This document shows, piece after piece, positions 54,425 through 64,000 of a stretch of DNA of 64,000 bases. Source of the stretch: Angiostrongylus vasorum (lineage: Eukaryota > Nematoda > Chromadorea > Rhabditida > Metastrongylidae); assembly GCA_018806985.1 (NCBI GenBank), contig JADANN010000212.1:62001-126000 (forward strand), given 5' to 3'. A program made the position numbers and the translations under genes. Position 1 is the first letter of the stretch; each line of letters starts with the position of its first letter. Under the pieces are notes generated by a model, which saw only the letters and a program-made list of their open reading frames with translations, searched no databases and was not told the origin of the DNA.

Positions 54425-54735
54425 AAAGCTTTTTTACGTGATTCGTTGAAATTCTACTCCACACTTGCTTACGATTCGTTTTTTCCTCTCATTCATCGTC
54501 CACGGTAGTCCTTGAATATTTCGCCTCCTGTTTCGGTGAATGCGTAAGGATTTCGTTTTCTTCATAAATTTCGTAGAATGTTGGCTGAGCCCGATTCTCC
54601 TTGCAATCTTTGGAAGCGCCGAAGTAGAGCGTTCCCACGTGGATGGCAGGAGAGCGTTTGTTGCGGGGTCGAACTAGCGTCTTTACTTCCTGATCAACGA
54701 CATCGCTAACCATTACGCTACACTACGCTGCTAAA
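54425..54735 (-). repeat. Family D SINE, diverged
   Basis: Shares CTTACGATTCG, ATAAATTTCGTAGAATGTTG and TTGCGGGGTCGAACTAGC (box B-like on minus). Confidence 0.6.
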
Positions 54736-55004
54736 AATTTGCAGAACGAAAAAATGTCTTATGATTCCCTGACGACAATACAACGTTGATGTTTGAGCCG
54801 TTTCAGCAGTCCTATACTCACTTTCTAACTCACATGAAGAAATCTCACAAATCAGAAAAAAAAGTCGCAGAAAGAGTTGCAGGGATTTCCTGTTTCCTGC
54901 ACTTATTCTAATAGTTTAAACGGAATAAAAAATTGTAAGGCGTCATTTGCACATAATGCCAACAATGAACCGAAAACTTCATTTAAAAATAGGGTGTTGA
55001 ACTT

Positions 55005-55275
55005 TAAAAGAATAAAGCGCACGGCGCTGGTTGATCCATTAGGGATGTGTCATGCATAGCACTCTACATAGAGTGCCTGAAAGCATCTCTGACCTATAAA
55101 AAGAGTCTGTGGTGAGCTTATTTACTGATTGCCTGTCAAGTCAGCTGCTCCACCATTTCCTACAAATCTGAAACCACTTTGCTGCCCTCGAAAAGATGGA
55201 GAGCTTGGTTTGCTTAGTTGCAGGATCGAACTAACAACCATGGTTCAAATCTCAACTTAACCACAATGCTACGTG
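55005..55275 (-). repeat. Family A-like SINE, degenerate
   Basis: Starts AAAGAATAAAGCGCACGGCG and keeps the order of family A blocks, but the head near 55215 (AGGATCGAACTAAC) is closer to another tRNA-like head, so it may be a hybrid. Confidence 0.5.
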
Positions 55276-55743
55276 TATTCTTTTAATAGATAAAACGAGT
55301 AGGACTTTTGCAAGAAAAAATAAAGCTTCGGAGAAACATGTTTACTACTATATTTTTCTTCACACAGATACACTGGGCTCTTCGTAGAATGAAAAATCAT
55401 AGATGCCTAGCACACCGACGCCGCATGAGTTTAGTTCATCAAACGTTTTCAACAACTTCAGTAATTTCTAAGTGATTTCCCAATTGTTGTAGTTTTTATA
55501 CTTTTAAACTGCTTTTTTCGATTTGAAAATGGATAGATTAATCAACAGGCAGGTCCTACTATGAAGTTTCTTAACAGAAGCACGACGGCTTTTTAACAAA
55601 ATGAAGTTTCTGCTTTGATTTTAACAAGAGCGCAGCAGTTGCAAGCATTAACGGACGCCGTCGTATTCTGTCTGGAGCCCAGTCGTTGGCCAAAACATGA
55701 ACCTTGGGAAGAAAAAAAACGAAAAGAGGGCGACTTACGGGCG

Positions 55744-55947
55744 CTAGAAAATCAGGATTTCATTGTAACGAAAACAAGGATCGCATATTGTTAGGGAAAA
55801 TCCGTAGGTTCCAAGGGCTTTTGTTTCATGAACAAAGTTCGCTTTGACATGAGATATATTTGTTTGAGATTGAAGGACTCGACTGCTTCCAAGTACGTGT
55901 GGGCCCGTGGATGGGTCGTGTTGTTTAAGGTGAGTCACAACAAGCAA
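55744..55947 (-). CDS. Candidate terminal exon
   Basis: After an acceptor GTCTTTCAG, 67 codons stay open to a TAG: LLVVTHLKQHDPSTGPHVLG, ANFVHETKALGTYGFSLTIC and DPCFRYNEILIF. It could be the last exon of the upstream gene or a neighbour. A GTAAGT directly after the stop hints at a lost frame instead. Not recognised. Confidence 0.35.
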   Translation of the reverse strand: MLVVTHLKQHDPSTGPHVLGSSRVLQSQTNISHVKANFVHETKALGTYGFSLTICDPCFRYNEILIF

Positions 55948-56689
55948 CTGAAAGACTTATACGATCTTAACAAATTTTCGAGTATTTTACCAAATGATGA
56001 TACTTAACCTCTGCACAATAAGAACATTTGAAAATTCTTTTTGCATTTTACTTTTCAATTCTTTCACTTGAAAAACACAAAAAAACAAGCGATCGAAAAA
56101 GGCTACGAACTCCCAAACGTTCAAAAAGAAACCAATAACCCAATAGATGTTCAATGAGCAACTAGCTGATAACTTCTTGATGCATTGAAGGTCACGTCAT
56201 CGCGAAATGGCTAACCTGACAACAACGTGAGCTAAATACACTTCATACTAGATTTTTGCGTCGTCTGAGCCAACCCAGCTGAGTGAGGAGTCCAACATTT
56301 TGCTCTGGGAAACCAAAAAACCTATGCTATGGCACGACGCGGCGAACCACCCATAGTTATTTTCTCATTAACAGCATTGAAAATAAGTGACCTCATATCA
56401 ATAGTGTGGTGCTTCTCTTCTCTCTGAAACAATAAGAGCCTATCGGCCAGTTTTGGCTTTCGAAAGGGGGCGAATGAAGGTTTTATTGGTGGCCAATAGA
56501 GCTATCCAGGTAAGTTACTACATGAGTTTATGACCTAGACTACTAATGCACTTGAATATTCTTTGCCATGTGGCATCAAAAAAAATCTCTTCAAGAAGAA
56601 AAAAGCAAAACCATGAATCTTCCAATTCGCGACGGTTGAAAAACTGTAAAAAGATTATAAAAAACGAAAGATGAAGCACAGATTGGATT

Positions 56690-57024
56690 CGGTCTGTTGA
56701 ATACGGCACGTGACCGGCTGTGAGTGTCGGCGTATCAGAGCCAAAGTCGAGCATTCCGCATCCGTGGCAAGGTATGATGGCGATAATCTGTTCGTTCATC
56801 ATGCGTGGCGTCATTAACTGTACCGGTAGGCAAGTGCGGGTGATCGGTACACGGTGCGTCAACGGATCGGTCATCCAGCCACAGCCGACGGATGGATACA
56901 GGAACGAAAGATTTAGAAGCACCGTGCACGACCGCCGTCGTCGTACACTCACGTTTGAAACGTTGCGAGTCGTCGCCGTCCGACTAGTCTCCCTCCTTTC
57001 CGTAATCGCAGAGAGTAAAATCAT
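56690..57024 (-). CDS. Probable coding exon(s), cysteine-containing
   Basis: A GC-richer island with open frames on both strands. The minus frame reads CGWMTDPLTHRVPITRTCLP, then QIIAIIPCHGCGMLDFGSDT, and looks protein-like with four or more cysteines. An acceptor CCGGTACAG inside it would start a phase 0 exon at LMTPRMM, matching the exon upstream. Exact limits and even strand are uncertain. Confidence 0.4.
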
Positions 57025-57158
57025 CGAAAATCTCCCGCATCAGTGTTGTGTCGCCTAGTCTCCTCACACAATTATGCACATAAGCGGGTAATTGATAATA
57101 TTTCCAATGTGTTAATCCTCAGCAGTTGAGTCGAGAGAACTTTTTCAACGATTATTAC

Positions 57159-57374
57159 CTGAGTGAAAGTAGTGAAGAGTAGCAAACACATCATTACGGT
57201 AGAAATCTGCTTTCGTGATTCATCGAAAAAATCCGTAAGTGCGCTGATTGATAGGAGGGGGATCGAAGGACGTGACGCATTGTGAAGAACAATAACGAAG
57301 CGTAAGGGTAAATCTCCGAGGGGATCCATTCGTTTGAGATTAAATTTATCCTCAAAAGTATTACCACATCGACG
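57159..57374 (-). CDS. Candidate internal exon of the upstream gene
   Basis: Acceptor ATTTGTCAG and donor CTCAG|GTAATA bound exactly 72 open codons in phase 0-0: RRCGNTFEDKFNLKRMDPLG, PLRFVIVLHNASRPSIPLLS, then ALTDFFDESRKQISTVMMCL. It can follow the exon at 61270-61443 in phase. No family recognised. Confidence 0.5.
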
Positions 57375-58167
57375 CTGACAAATGTCATTTAATTTCAATA
57401 GTGAATAGACCAAAAATCCCTCAAACTTCAGCTTGATCTTCATTTAAGTGGAATTTTTCCAGACGTTGCGAGAAATCCGTGTCATGGTCTTCACATGTTG
57501 CCTCAATCCCTAGCAGTATTGTATCCTAGGAGAGTTTGTCGCCTTCGAAGTGGCCTTCTTCTCGTATGGCACGAAATCCTGGTTAGGCCGCTAATTTGGC
57601 TACTGGATAGAATTCTGGAATAAAAAACACCTGAGCTCTCAAATAGGTTATAAAGATTTGCTGACCAAAAACATTTTAACTAATGCGTAAGTTGAAAATC
57701 TGAAAGTGAATACGACTCTGGCAAAGACTTTCCACTAGCTCAATTTTTGGCAACTGGTTGTCAATCGGCGAGACCACTAGGACTTGTTTGTAATAGGTGT
57801 TCAATAGAGGATTCCCTTCCTTTCCATTGCCGATTCTGGAAATTTCTGTTTTGTGGAGAATCATGAATGATCTCAGAAGTCATAGATCGGCAAATTTTTT
57901 TCACTAATAAGCAATTGTGGGAACCATTAAACACTCTCTGGAGGTGTGATGCTCTAATTATTTATTCATTTATATGAATCGCCCATAAATATTACTCGGA
58001 TCATATTTTTTCAATCAGTTCGTAGCCTTGCGTTGGCTTTCTGAGATCCAACTTGCTTGCCACTCGAGTGATTGAGTGGACTAGACCGAGGCAGGATCGA
58101 ACTAAAGATTCGCTAAATCGCATTTTGCAAGACACCCCTTACCACTTCCTTTTCGCACTTTAAAAAA

Positions 58168-58447
58168 ATAAAGAATAAAGCTCTCGGCGTTGATCAATCC
58201 CTGAGAGATGCGCCATGCATTCGACTTCATTAGGCATCATTTGGGGGTGATTGAATGCATTTCTAGCCATTACAATGACTCGCCGTGGCTATCGATGTAT
58301 CGAGCCAGTGCTCCCGTCCTCCAAGACAAGTCTGGCACCAATTTGCCGACCCCCGGAGGGATCGAAGGCAGGAGGGCAATGGGCGCGAGGGATCGATTCC
58401 ACTTGTGTTGCGAGGCGTCTCCGACAACTGCGCCACACGCGCCCTTT
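58168..58447 (-). repeat. Family A SINE
   Basis: Minus copy near consensus, AATAAAGCTCTCGGCG to CAACTGCGCCACACGCGCCC. Confidence 0.85.
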
Positions 58448-58534
58448 CTTTCGCACTTCACATTGTGATAATGCGATAGTGATTTTGGTTGTACAAGCTT
58501 TCCTTAGTTCTCAAAAACAACTAAAGTATACCAT

Positions 58535-59150
58535 GATGACAATGATGCTGAGATGTTTGGAAAACTCCGGACTCCAGGTGTCTGCGGTGGGGAACGAATG
58601 CGCTATTACCCTTTCCGAGGGTTAACGCGTTCACCACCACACCACTCGGGTCGTTCGTTTCGCCTGTTTCTCACCTAGTTCTATCAATCTGTGCCATCAG
58701 CAATCATCCGTCAGTAGGATTGATCTGGGGAGCATAAATCAGCAATTAACCCGGTTAAGCTGAGGCTGTAGTTTTAATCATCACAATTTCAACTTATTTT
58801 TTCTGCCTGCTTTTTTAATAGCGGAAATATAACCTCAACGATGCTGAGATATTTGCAAAACTGCGGACCGTAGGTGTCTGCGGTGGAGAACGAATGCGCA
58901 CACCCCATGCGAATCCTTCGTTTCGCCTGTCCTCAGCTAGTTCTATGTTCCATCGATTCTAGGAGAAGTGAAGGCCCCGCATGGTGTGCTGCTGAACGCG
59001 TTAGCTCCCGGAAAGGGCAATAGCGCGTTCGTTCCCCACCGGAGACACCTGCCGTCCGGAGTTTTGCAAATATTTCAGCATCATTGAGGTTGTATTTCGC
59101 AATATACCGTGCTGTTAAAAAGAGTAGGCAGTAAATAATAGGTCAAAATT
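58535..59150. repeat. Cluster of family C elements
   Basis: Minus copy at 58535-58790, a second minus half at 58835-58930 and a plus half at 58965-59145, so at least three pieces in tandem and inverted arrangement. Confidence 0.7.
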
Positions 59151-59194
59151 ATATCGTGATATTTCAAAAAACACCTTAATTATTTGGTATTTGG

Positions 59195-59470
59195 TAGTGG
59201 TTTTTTGTCTCATCATGGCTGGGGATGTTCTTTGAGTGCTGGACTCCTATGTACAGCGGAGGTTTTTTTCCCTAGTAGAATCTCCCAAACTGATAAAGTG
59301 TCTAGTGTTTCCATCCGAAAGCCCATAGGGGAGAAAATCCAAACCAGAAATTACCTCTGTCTTTGTATAAAAACTAGTGGAAAGGTGGCAAGGTGGTGAC
59401 GACCTGAGCTGAGCATCAGCTAGGTTGACCTCGGAACACTAAGAAACCACAAATTGCTCTATTAGCGTCG
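59195..59470 (+). repeat. Family B element, degenerate
   Basis: Shares TCTCATCATGGCTGGGGATG, ATGTACAGCGGAGG and CTCCCAAACTGATAAAGTGT with the other copies; the tail is lost. Confidence 0.65.
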
Positions 59471-59699
59471 GCACCACGTGCACTGGGCTACTCGTCTACG
59501 ACACTGGGTAACGAGACCACCGGTGAAAGATGATGAAATCTTGAGTCGCACAAGACGTCATTGAAACCGGACCAAATGAGCGTGCCTATGACTCGCCGTG
59601 GAGGCTGCTTCTTCCTCTGCATCCACAAATGCCAGAACAATCTCTTTACATGACAATCTTTACGCCGTCTTGATTCTGCTGACCACATCAATTTCAGTA

Positions 59700-60510
59700 T
59701 GATCGTATATGATCGCCTCGTAGGAGACGAAAAGCAATAGCCAACGCAGGCAAGCTAGATTACGATATCCTTGCCATTTGTGGAAAGAAATACCCGTTAC
59801 GAAAGCGTTCGCTTTGCCGTAAACTCACCTATTTTTCATCAAGCTACCTCATCCGAGATCCTAACATCGCGCTTGCCCATTCTTCGTGTCCAAATTGCGC
59901 TTACAAAGAAAGTCGGAACCATTGGCTGTTACTTACCAACTTGTACTGCTGATGAAAGCGAATTGCTCGCGTTTTACAACCGGTTGGAGGAAGTGATGCA
60001 TAACGAGAAGTCCTACAAATTCGTTGTTGGAAACTACAATGCCAGATTATCAACGGCCAACGAAATCGAATACATGATGGCGAAATTCGGAATAGGGAAA
60101 ACGAAAAAAAGGGATAGAAACCGCCTAACAGGGCTTCCGCCCGCAGTACATCTCTCTCAATGGGATTCATTTTTCTGGGAATAGAGAGAATTTCTGGTAG
60201 ACATAGTAGTCTCCTCTAACGGCATGACATGACTGGGGCAAAGACCGATCCTAATCTCGTGAACAGAAGACGGTGCCTATTTGACATTTCAATGGGATTT
60301 GGATTCTGTAAAGGATCTGATCACAACCTTCTCCGTGAAGAGACTCGATTCGGCTATAAACCGAAAAGAACTCCTGTCGTCGCCAAGAAAAAAGCAAGAT
60401 TGTCGTGTTATCCAATAAACAATGAAAATTTTGTGGGAGAGAAAACGATTGTTCCAGCAGGTCGGCTTCTAGGCTTGACGGTGAAGCAGTTCGACATTTG
60501 ACGCGGTTGT
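59700..60510 (+). mobile_element. RTE-type non-LTR element, endonuclease domain fragment
   Basis: The plus strand encodes SEILTSRLPILRVQIALTKK, then GCYLPTCTADESELLAFYNR, LEEVMHNEKSYKFVVGNYNA (the VVGDFNA-type endonuclease box with D to N) and FCKGSDHNLLREETRFGYK after a break. This is the apurinic-type endonuclease of RTE/craniofacial-development-2-like elements. Several frame breaks; the RT part is missing here. Confidence 0.75.
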
Positions 60511-60514
60511 GTTG

Positions 60515-61265
60515 TGAAACATATGTACTCGTTGTTGAAAAGAGGTGATGTCCAAGATATTGTTATACTTCCTCTCTTCACTTTCCTTTAGAAGTAAGCA
60601 ACTTTACTGAACTCCAACTTCTTAGTAATGATTCGAACTATCGAAATTTTGAAAACATATCATCTGAAATTCGAAGCAGTGCAAGAACTGCATTGGCTCT
60701 CACTGAGCCTCAAAAATTTTTTCCACTGTGATGCGGTGTCCTCTGTTTGTTCAGCTACAACACCCTCTAACGAAGTGGTGAAATGTGTACAAAGCTTCAA
60801 AAGTACATCATCCCTCATTTGTTTAGCCTCTCATCGTAGTTGGTGGTATTTTTTGGGCGTTGTACTACAAGTGCACGACAGTAGAGAGTCCACAACCGGG
60901 ATGTCTCGAAATGGAAACTCGGCTAAAAGCAAACCAGCGTCAAGAATCAGTGCTATTCTAGCGAGAGTAGCCACTATCTAGGAATTGGTGACGATCTTGG
61001 GAAAGCTCTAACACGTTTTTTGAGACTCCTCCAAACGTTGAACTTTTGTCCAACCAGAAACCTGAGCGTCAAATGCAGTGGGGCTTGCGTGATTCTTTGC
61101 GAAACCAAACCACTTAAGCATCCAAGTAATAATGAATTTTTCGCAACGTTTACGAAAAAAAGCGATAGGCCTTGCACTGGTTTCTTCAGTAAACACAGTT
61201 GTGGGATTCTGGAACGAACTCTCAAGTTCCCATCAAATAAAATAAATAGTTCACTTCTTTTCAAC
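60515..61265. other. Unassigned open frames
   Basis: Overlapping frames of 86-117 codons on both strands; none has a motif I know. Possibly old transposon sequence in an intron of the upstream gene. Confidence 0.35.
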
Positions 61266-61269
61266 TTAC

Positions 61270-61443
61270 GACTTGTTTAAAATCGCCCACGGAATGAGCA
61301 TTTACAGAAGACCCTAGGAACACATCGACTTTGTTTAACTCCGCGACGTAACGCTGCCAATACGACTGACTTCGTATTACACAGCAGAGTACAAATACCC
61401 CCACACCGAGCACAGCAGCAGGAAGAGAATGCCCCGACCACAT
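61270..61443 (-). CDS. Candidate first exon with signal anchor
   Basis: ATG at 61443 opens MWSGHSLPAAVLGVGVFVLC, then CVIRSQSYWQRYVAELNKVD, ending in phase 0 at a strong donor (GTC|GTAAGT). The hydrophobic run suits a signal peptide or type II anchor. An in-frame TAA precedes the ATG. A separate frame just upstream (61444 to about 61590) is also open, so the true 5' structure is unsure. Family not recognised. Confidence 0.5.
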
Positions 61444-61967
61444 TAGTGATCCGTGAATCGGTCGACGTTACTCGACCCATACGGTGATGTGGGTGTTTGC
61501 TGCGTTATTGACAAGGTGTGCACCAACACTGAATGCGCCCTCATGCGCTTCAAATGGGATTCAGCGAAAACCACGTCTGCAGTGTATTCAGACAGTACTT
61601 CTTATCGCTGTGCTCTTCTACCGTGTAGTATGTCGTACCCTGTGGCACCACAGTGGGTTTCTAGAATGTCGCTACTTTCTGCCTCTGTATGTGCTTACCA
61701 TTTCATTCGGCTAATCAACAAATAATTCTGTTTTTCAAACCTTCTGGATTTATGGAAAACTGTACTAATCACAAGAACAGAAGATTCTTTGCATTTTAAA
61801 TTCAGGTTTATTCACTTTTTCGTAGCAATAATCAAAGCTCCTGGGACCCATAAGTCTTTTTGAAGCTCGTCTTATCAACAACTTTGCAGTTGTAGATCCC
61901 CCTCAGTAAGCAAGTATCCTGACTCTAGGTAAAGATCTTGTGCTACTGTATACTGTAGTGCTGATGG

Positions 61968-62465
61968 CAAAAAACGAAGGACCCGCATGGGGTGGTGGTG
62001 AACGCGTTACTCCCCGGGAAGGACAATAGCGCGTTCGTTCCCCACCGCAGACACCTGCGGTCCGGAGTTTTGCAAATATCTCAGCATCATTGAAGTTATA
62101 TTTCGCAATATACCCTGCCGTTAAAAAGAGTAGGCAGTAAATAATAAAAGTAAAATTGTGATTATAACTGCAGCCTCAGCTTAACTGGGTTCGTTGCCGA
62201 TTTGGGCTCCCCCAGAGCAATCCCTGCTGACGGGTGGGTGCTGATGGCAAAAGATCGATAGAACTAGCTGAGAGACGGGCGAAACGAAGGACCCGCATGG
62301 TGTGGTGGTGAACGCGCTACTCCCCGGGAAGGACAATAGCGCGTTCGTTTCCCCACTGCAGACACCTGCGGTCCGGAGTTTTGCAAATATCTCAGCATCA
62401 TTGAAGTTACATTTCGCAATATACCCTGCAGTTAAAAAGAGTAGGCAGTAAATAATAAGTTAAAA
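61968..62465 (+). repeat. Two tandem family C elements
   Basis: A partial copy (61968-62160) followed by a fuller copy (62163-62465). The shared 190 bp are almost identical, so this looks like a recent tandem duplication. Confidence 0.8.
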
Positions 62466-62559
62466 CCTACTTCCATTTAACCTTTCTATTAATGATCAAC
62501 GTGCCTTATTTCATTAATAAGCTAATAAGAGGTTGTTACCAAACACTTATCCGGATAAC

Positions 62560-62720
62560 TATTCGATGTCTTCGACTTCCTCGGATCCGATGATCCGTGT
62601 CGGTGGTCCACATTAGTTCACGTTTTCGATGTGTTGCCTTCGTCATCGTATCGAGTCGAATCTTCCTTAGTGGTGCATCACTAGAATGAGGCAACCTCAT
62701 CCGGCAGCGCTGTTTTCTAC
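62560..62720 (-). mobile_element. Short hammerhead-like element, inverted copy
   Basis: The minus strand carries GATGCACCACTAAGGAAGAT, TCGACTCGATACGATGACGA and a decayed CCGAGGAAGTCGAAGAC end, so it is a diverged reverse copy of the 49.8/50.1-kb elements. Confidence 0.5.
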
Positions 62721-62879
62721 TGGACTGTTGCTGTTGACAATTAATTGTTTCTCAACGAGCAATCCATGCTGCAGCACCCGGCTTCGTACTAGATAGCATA
62801 TTGCGAATAGCCATTCAATATTTTCCAAACCGACCGTCATCTAACCCCGCCATTGGTTACTGGCATTCAGTGGTTACCA

Positions 62880-63285
62880 AAAAATATTAATTCGGTATTC
62901 GCTATGTGCTAGCAAGTATAATACCGACTATCGCAGGATAATAACATTTCAAAAACCAACATTCCTTTAACCTCGGTATGACGAATCAACATTTGTATAA
63001 ATTGATGGGTTTGCACTGAGGTTAACATATAGATTTTATTCAGCTAACGCCTCAACGACTTCGTCTTCTCCTTCATCCTACTATGAACAACCAACACGCT
63101 GTATAGAAAAGTGTCGCCAGGTGAGTGTACTTCATTTGAGAGATGCTCCACCACTAAGGAAGATCCCCACTCGATGTGACGACGAAAGCGCCACTTCGAG
63201 GAGACGAACTGACCCGGATCATCGGCTCTAAGGAAGACGAAGACGTCGCAACGTTAGCTAAAATGCTGAGGCTAAACGACGGTAA
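62880..63285 (+). mobile_element. Short hammerhead-like element, copy 4
   Basis: 62890-62945 matches 49740-49800 (GTATTCGCTATGTGCTAGC, ATAATACCGACTA). 63095-63285 matches the short elements, ending GGCTCTAAGGAAGACGAAGA, a decayed core. Confidence 0.55.
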
Positions 63286-63654
63286 GTTTAGAAAATATTG
63301 ATTAACGTCAAAAAAACATCAATTCCATCAAAAACACGCAGGTCGTGGGCATTTGAGGATAATGTGGAGCTCATTAAACGAGATTTAACGTCGACAGCTT
63401 GTTTGCAATTAGACAAAAAGCATTTTTCGATTAAAGAGAGGTCCCTGTAGGCCCAAGGTCCAAGTTTTTAACGACAGTGTTGTTTTGTTGGTTAATCTTT
63501 TTGCTGTTCTCATGGTTGCTTTGTGTTGTTGGAATGGTCGTGCCGATAAGTTCCACATCATTAAACTTTCACAAAGTCTCGTTGCTATGATAGCTGTGGG
63601 AGATAATCACTACATCGTCCTCTGGATGTCCTGATTTCCGAAAGTTGGTTCTTG

Positions 63655-64000
63655 ACGGGTAACATTATTCGGATTATGTGAAATGCAACCACAAGGTGGC
63701 TGAGATATGAGTGAAATTCAAAGCCTCAGCTGCCCTTCGAGACCACGATTATCCATTACGCTGGCTCACTTGTTATCCACTGCACCAGCCAAGAGTCTTA
63801 CATTGCCTTTCTCCCAGCCAGTTTTCCACTCTGAAAGTGCTATCAGCAATCACCCATAAAAGCTGCCTCAGAGGAAGGTAAAGCAGATTCCTAGGTTCGT
63901 GCAGTGGATAACATGTGAGTCCCGGCTATTCGCGGGTTCGAAGAGCAACGGAAGCACCGAGTTTTGTCCATATCTCAGTATTCTTGTGGTTGTGTCTCAC
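63655..64000. repeat. Family C variant, partial, at window end
   Basis: TTATGTGAAATGCAACCAC at one side and CAGTATTCTTGTGGTTG at the other suggest a fold-back; the middle includes GTTCGTGCAGTGGATAAC and GCGGGTTCGAAG, tRNA-like boxes. Confidence 0.5.

Noticed and set aside
56720..57058. 112-codon plus-strand frame
   Set aside because: Competes with the minus frame in the same GC island; I favour minus because neighbours and splice sites are on that strand, but this is not certain.

Overview
The window looks like nematode nuclear DNA, most likely from a strongylid or hookworm-like worm. This is inferred from short-motif splice sites (TTTTCAG-type acceptors), tiny exons in kilobase introns, and dense tRNA-derived SINEs, Penelope-like elements, RTE-type and mariner remnants. 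I see no prokaryotic features, rRNA, true tRNA gene or CRISPR array. Every credible gene lies on the minus strand, and most long open frames elsewhere sit inside repeats.

Main gene (52210 down to 18960, minus). I assembled 36 exons by splice-site and phase bookkeeping; many are too short or too frame-broken to show as long open frames. They give about 4.3 kb of coding sequence (about 1,425 residues): a signal peptide, a novel cysteine-containing N-terminal module, and about 18 complement-control-protein (CCP/sushi) domains, ending at a TGA at 18960-18962 with an AATAAA about 175 nt further on. It is therefore probably a large secreted or extracellular CCP protein. CCP 6 to 11 are each built from two phase 1-1 exons, as expected from tandem duplication of an exon pair. 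Two exons carry a single extra base in a G/C run, five introns start with GC instead of GT, two exons are 21 and 33 nt long, and two junctions (after CCP 13 and CCP 16) still lack a small exon.

Downstream (15166 to 12238, minus) are six phase-consistent exons of an unrecognised multi-pass membrane protein. Upstream (61443 to about 55744, minus) are scattered candidate exons of at least one further gene, starting with a possible signal-anchor exon; this part is weak.

The rest is mobile DNA. SINE family A has a tRNA-like head and a TTTATCC-type tail (about 19 copies). Family B is about 370 bp with a CAAGT-type tail (4 copies; one has a perfect 10-bp target duplication 8 nt beyond a CCP exon donor, another is nested in a Penelope element). 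Family C often forms inverted fold-back pairs. Family D is another tRNA-like SINE. Penelope-like elements with GIY-YIG and reverse-transcriptase remnants have long inverted arms carrying hammerhead-ribozyme cores, and a shorter element family with a related core lies at 49.8-50.4 kb and 62.5-63.3 kb.
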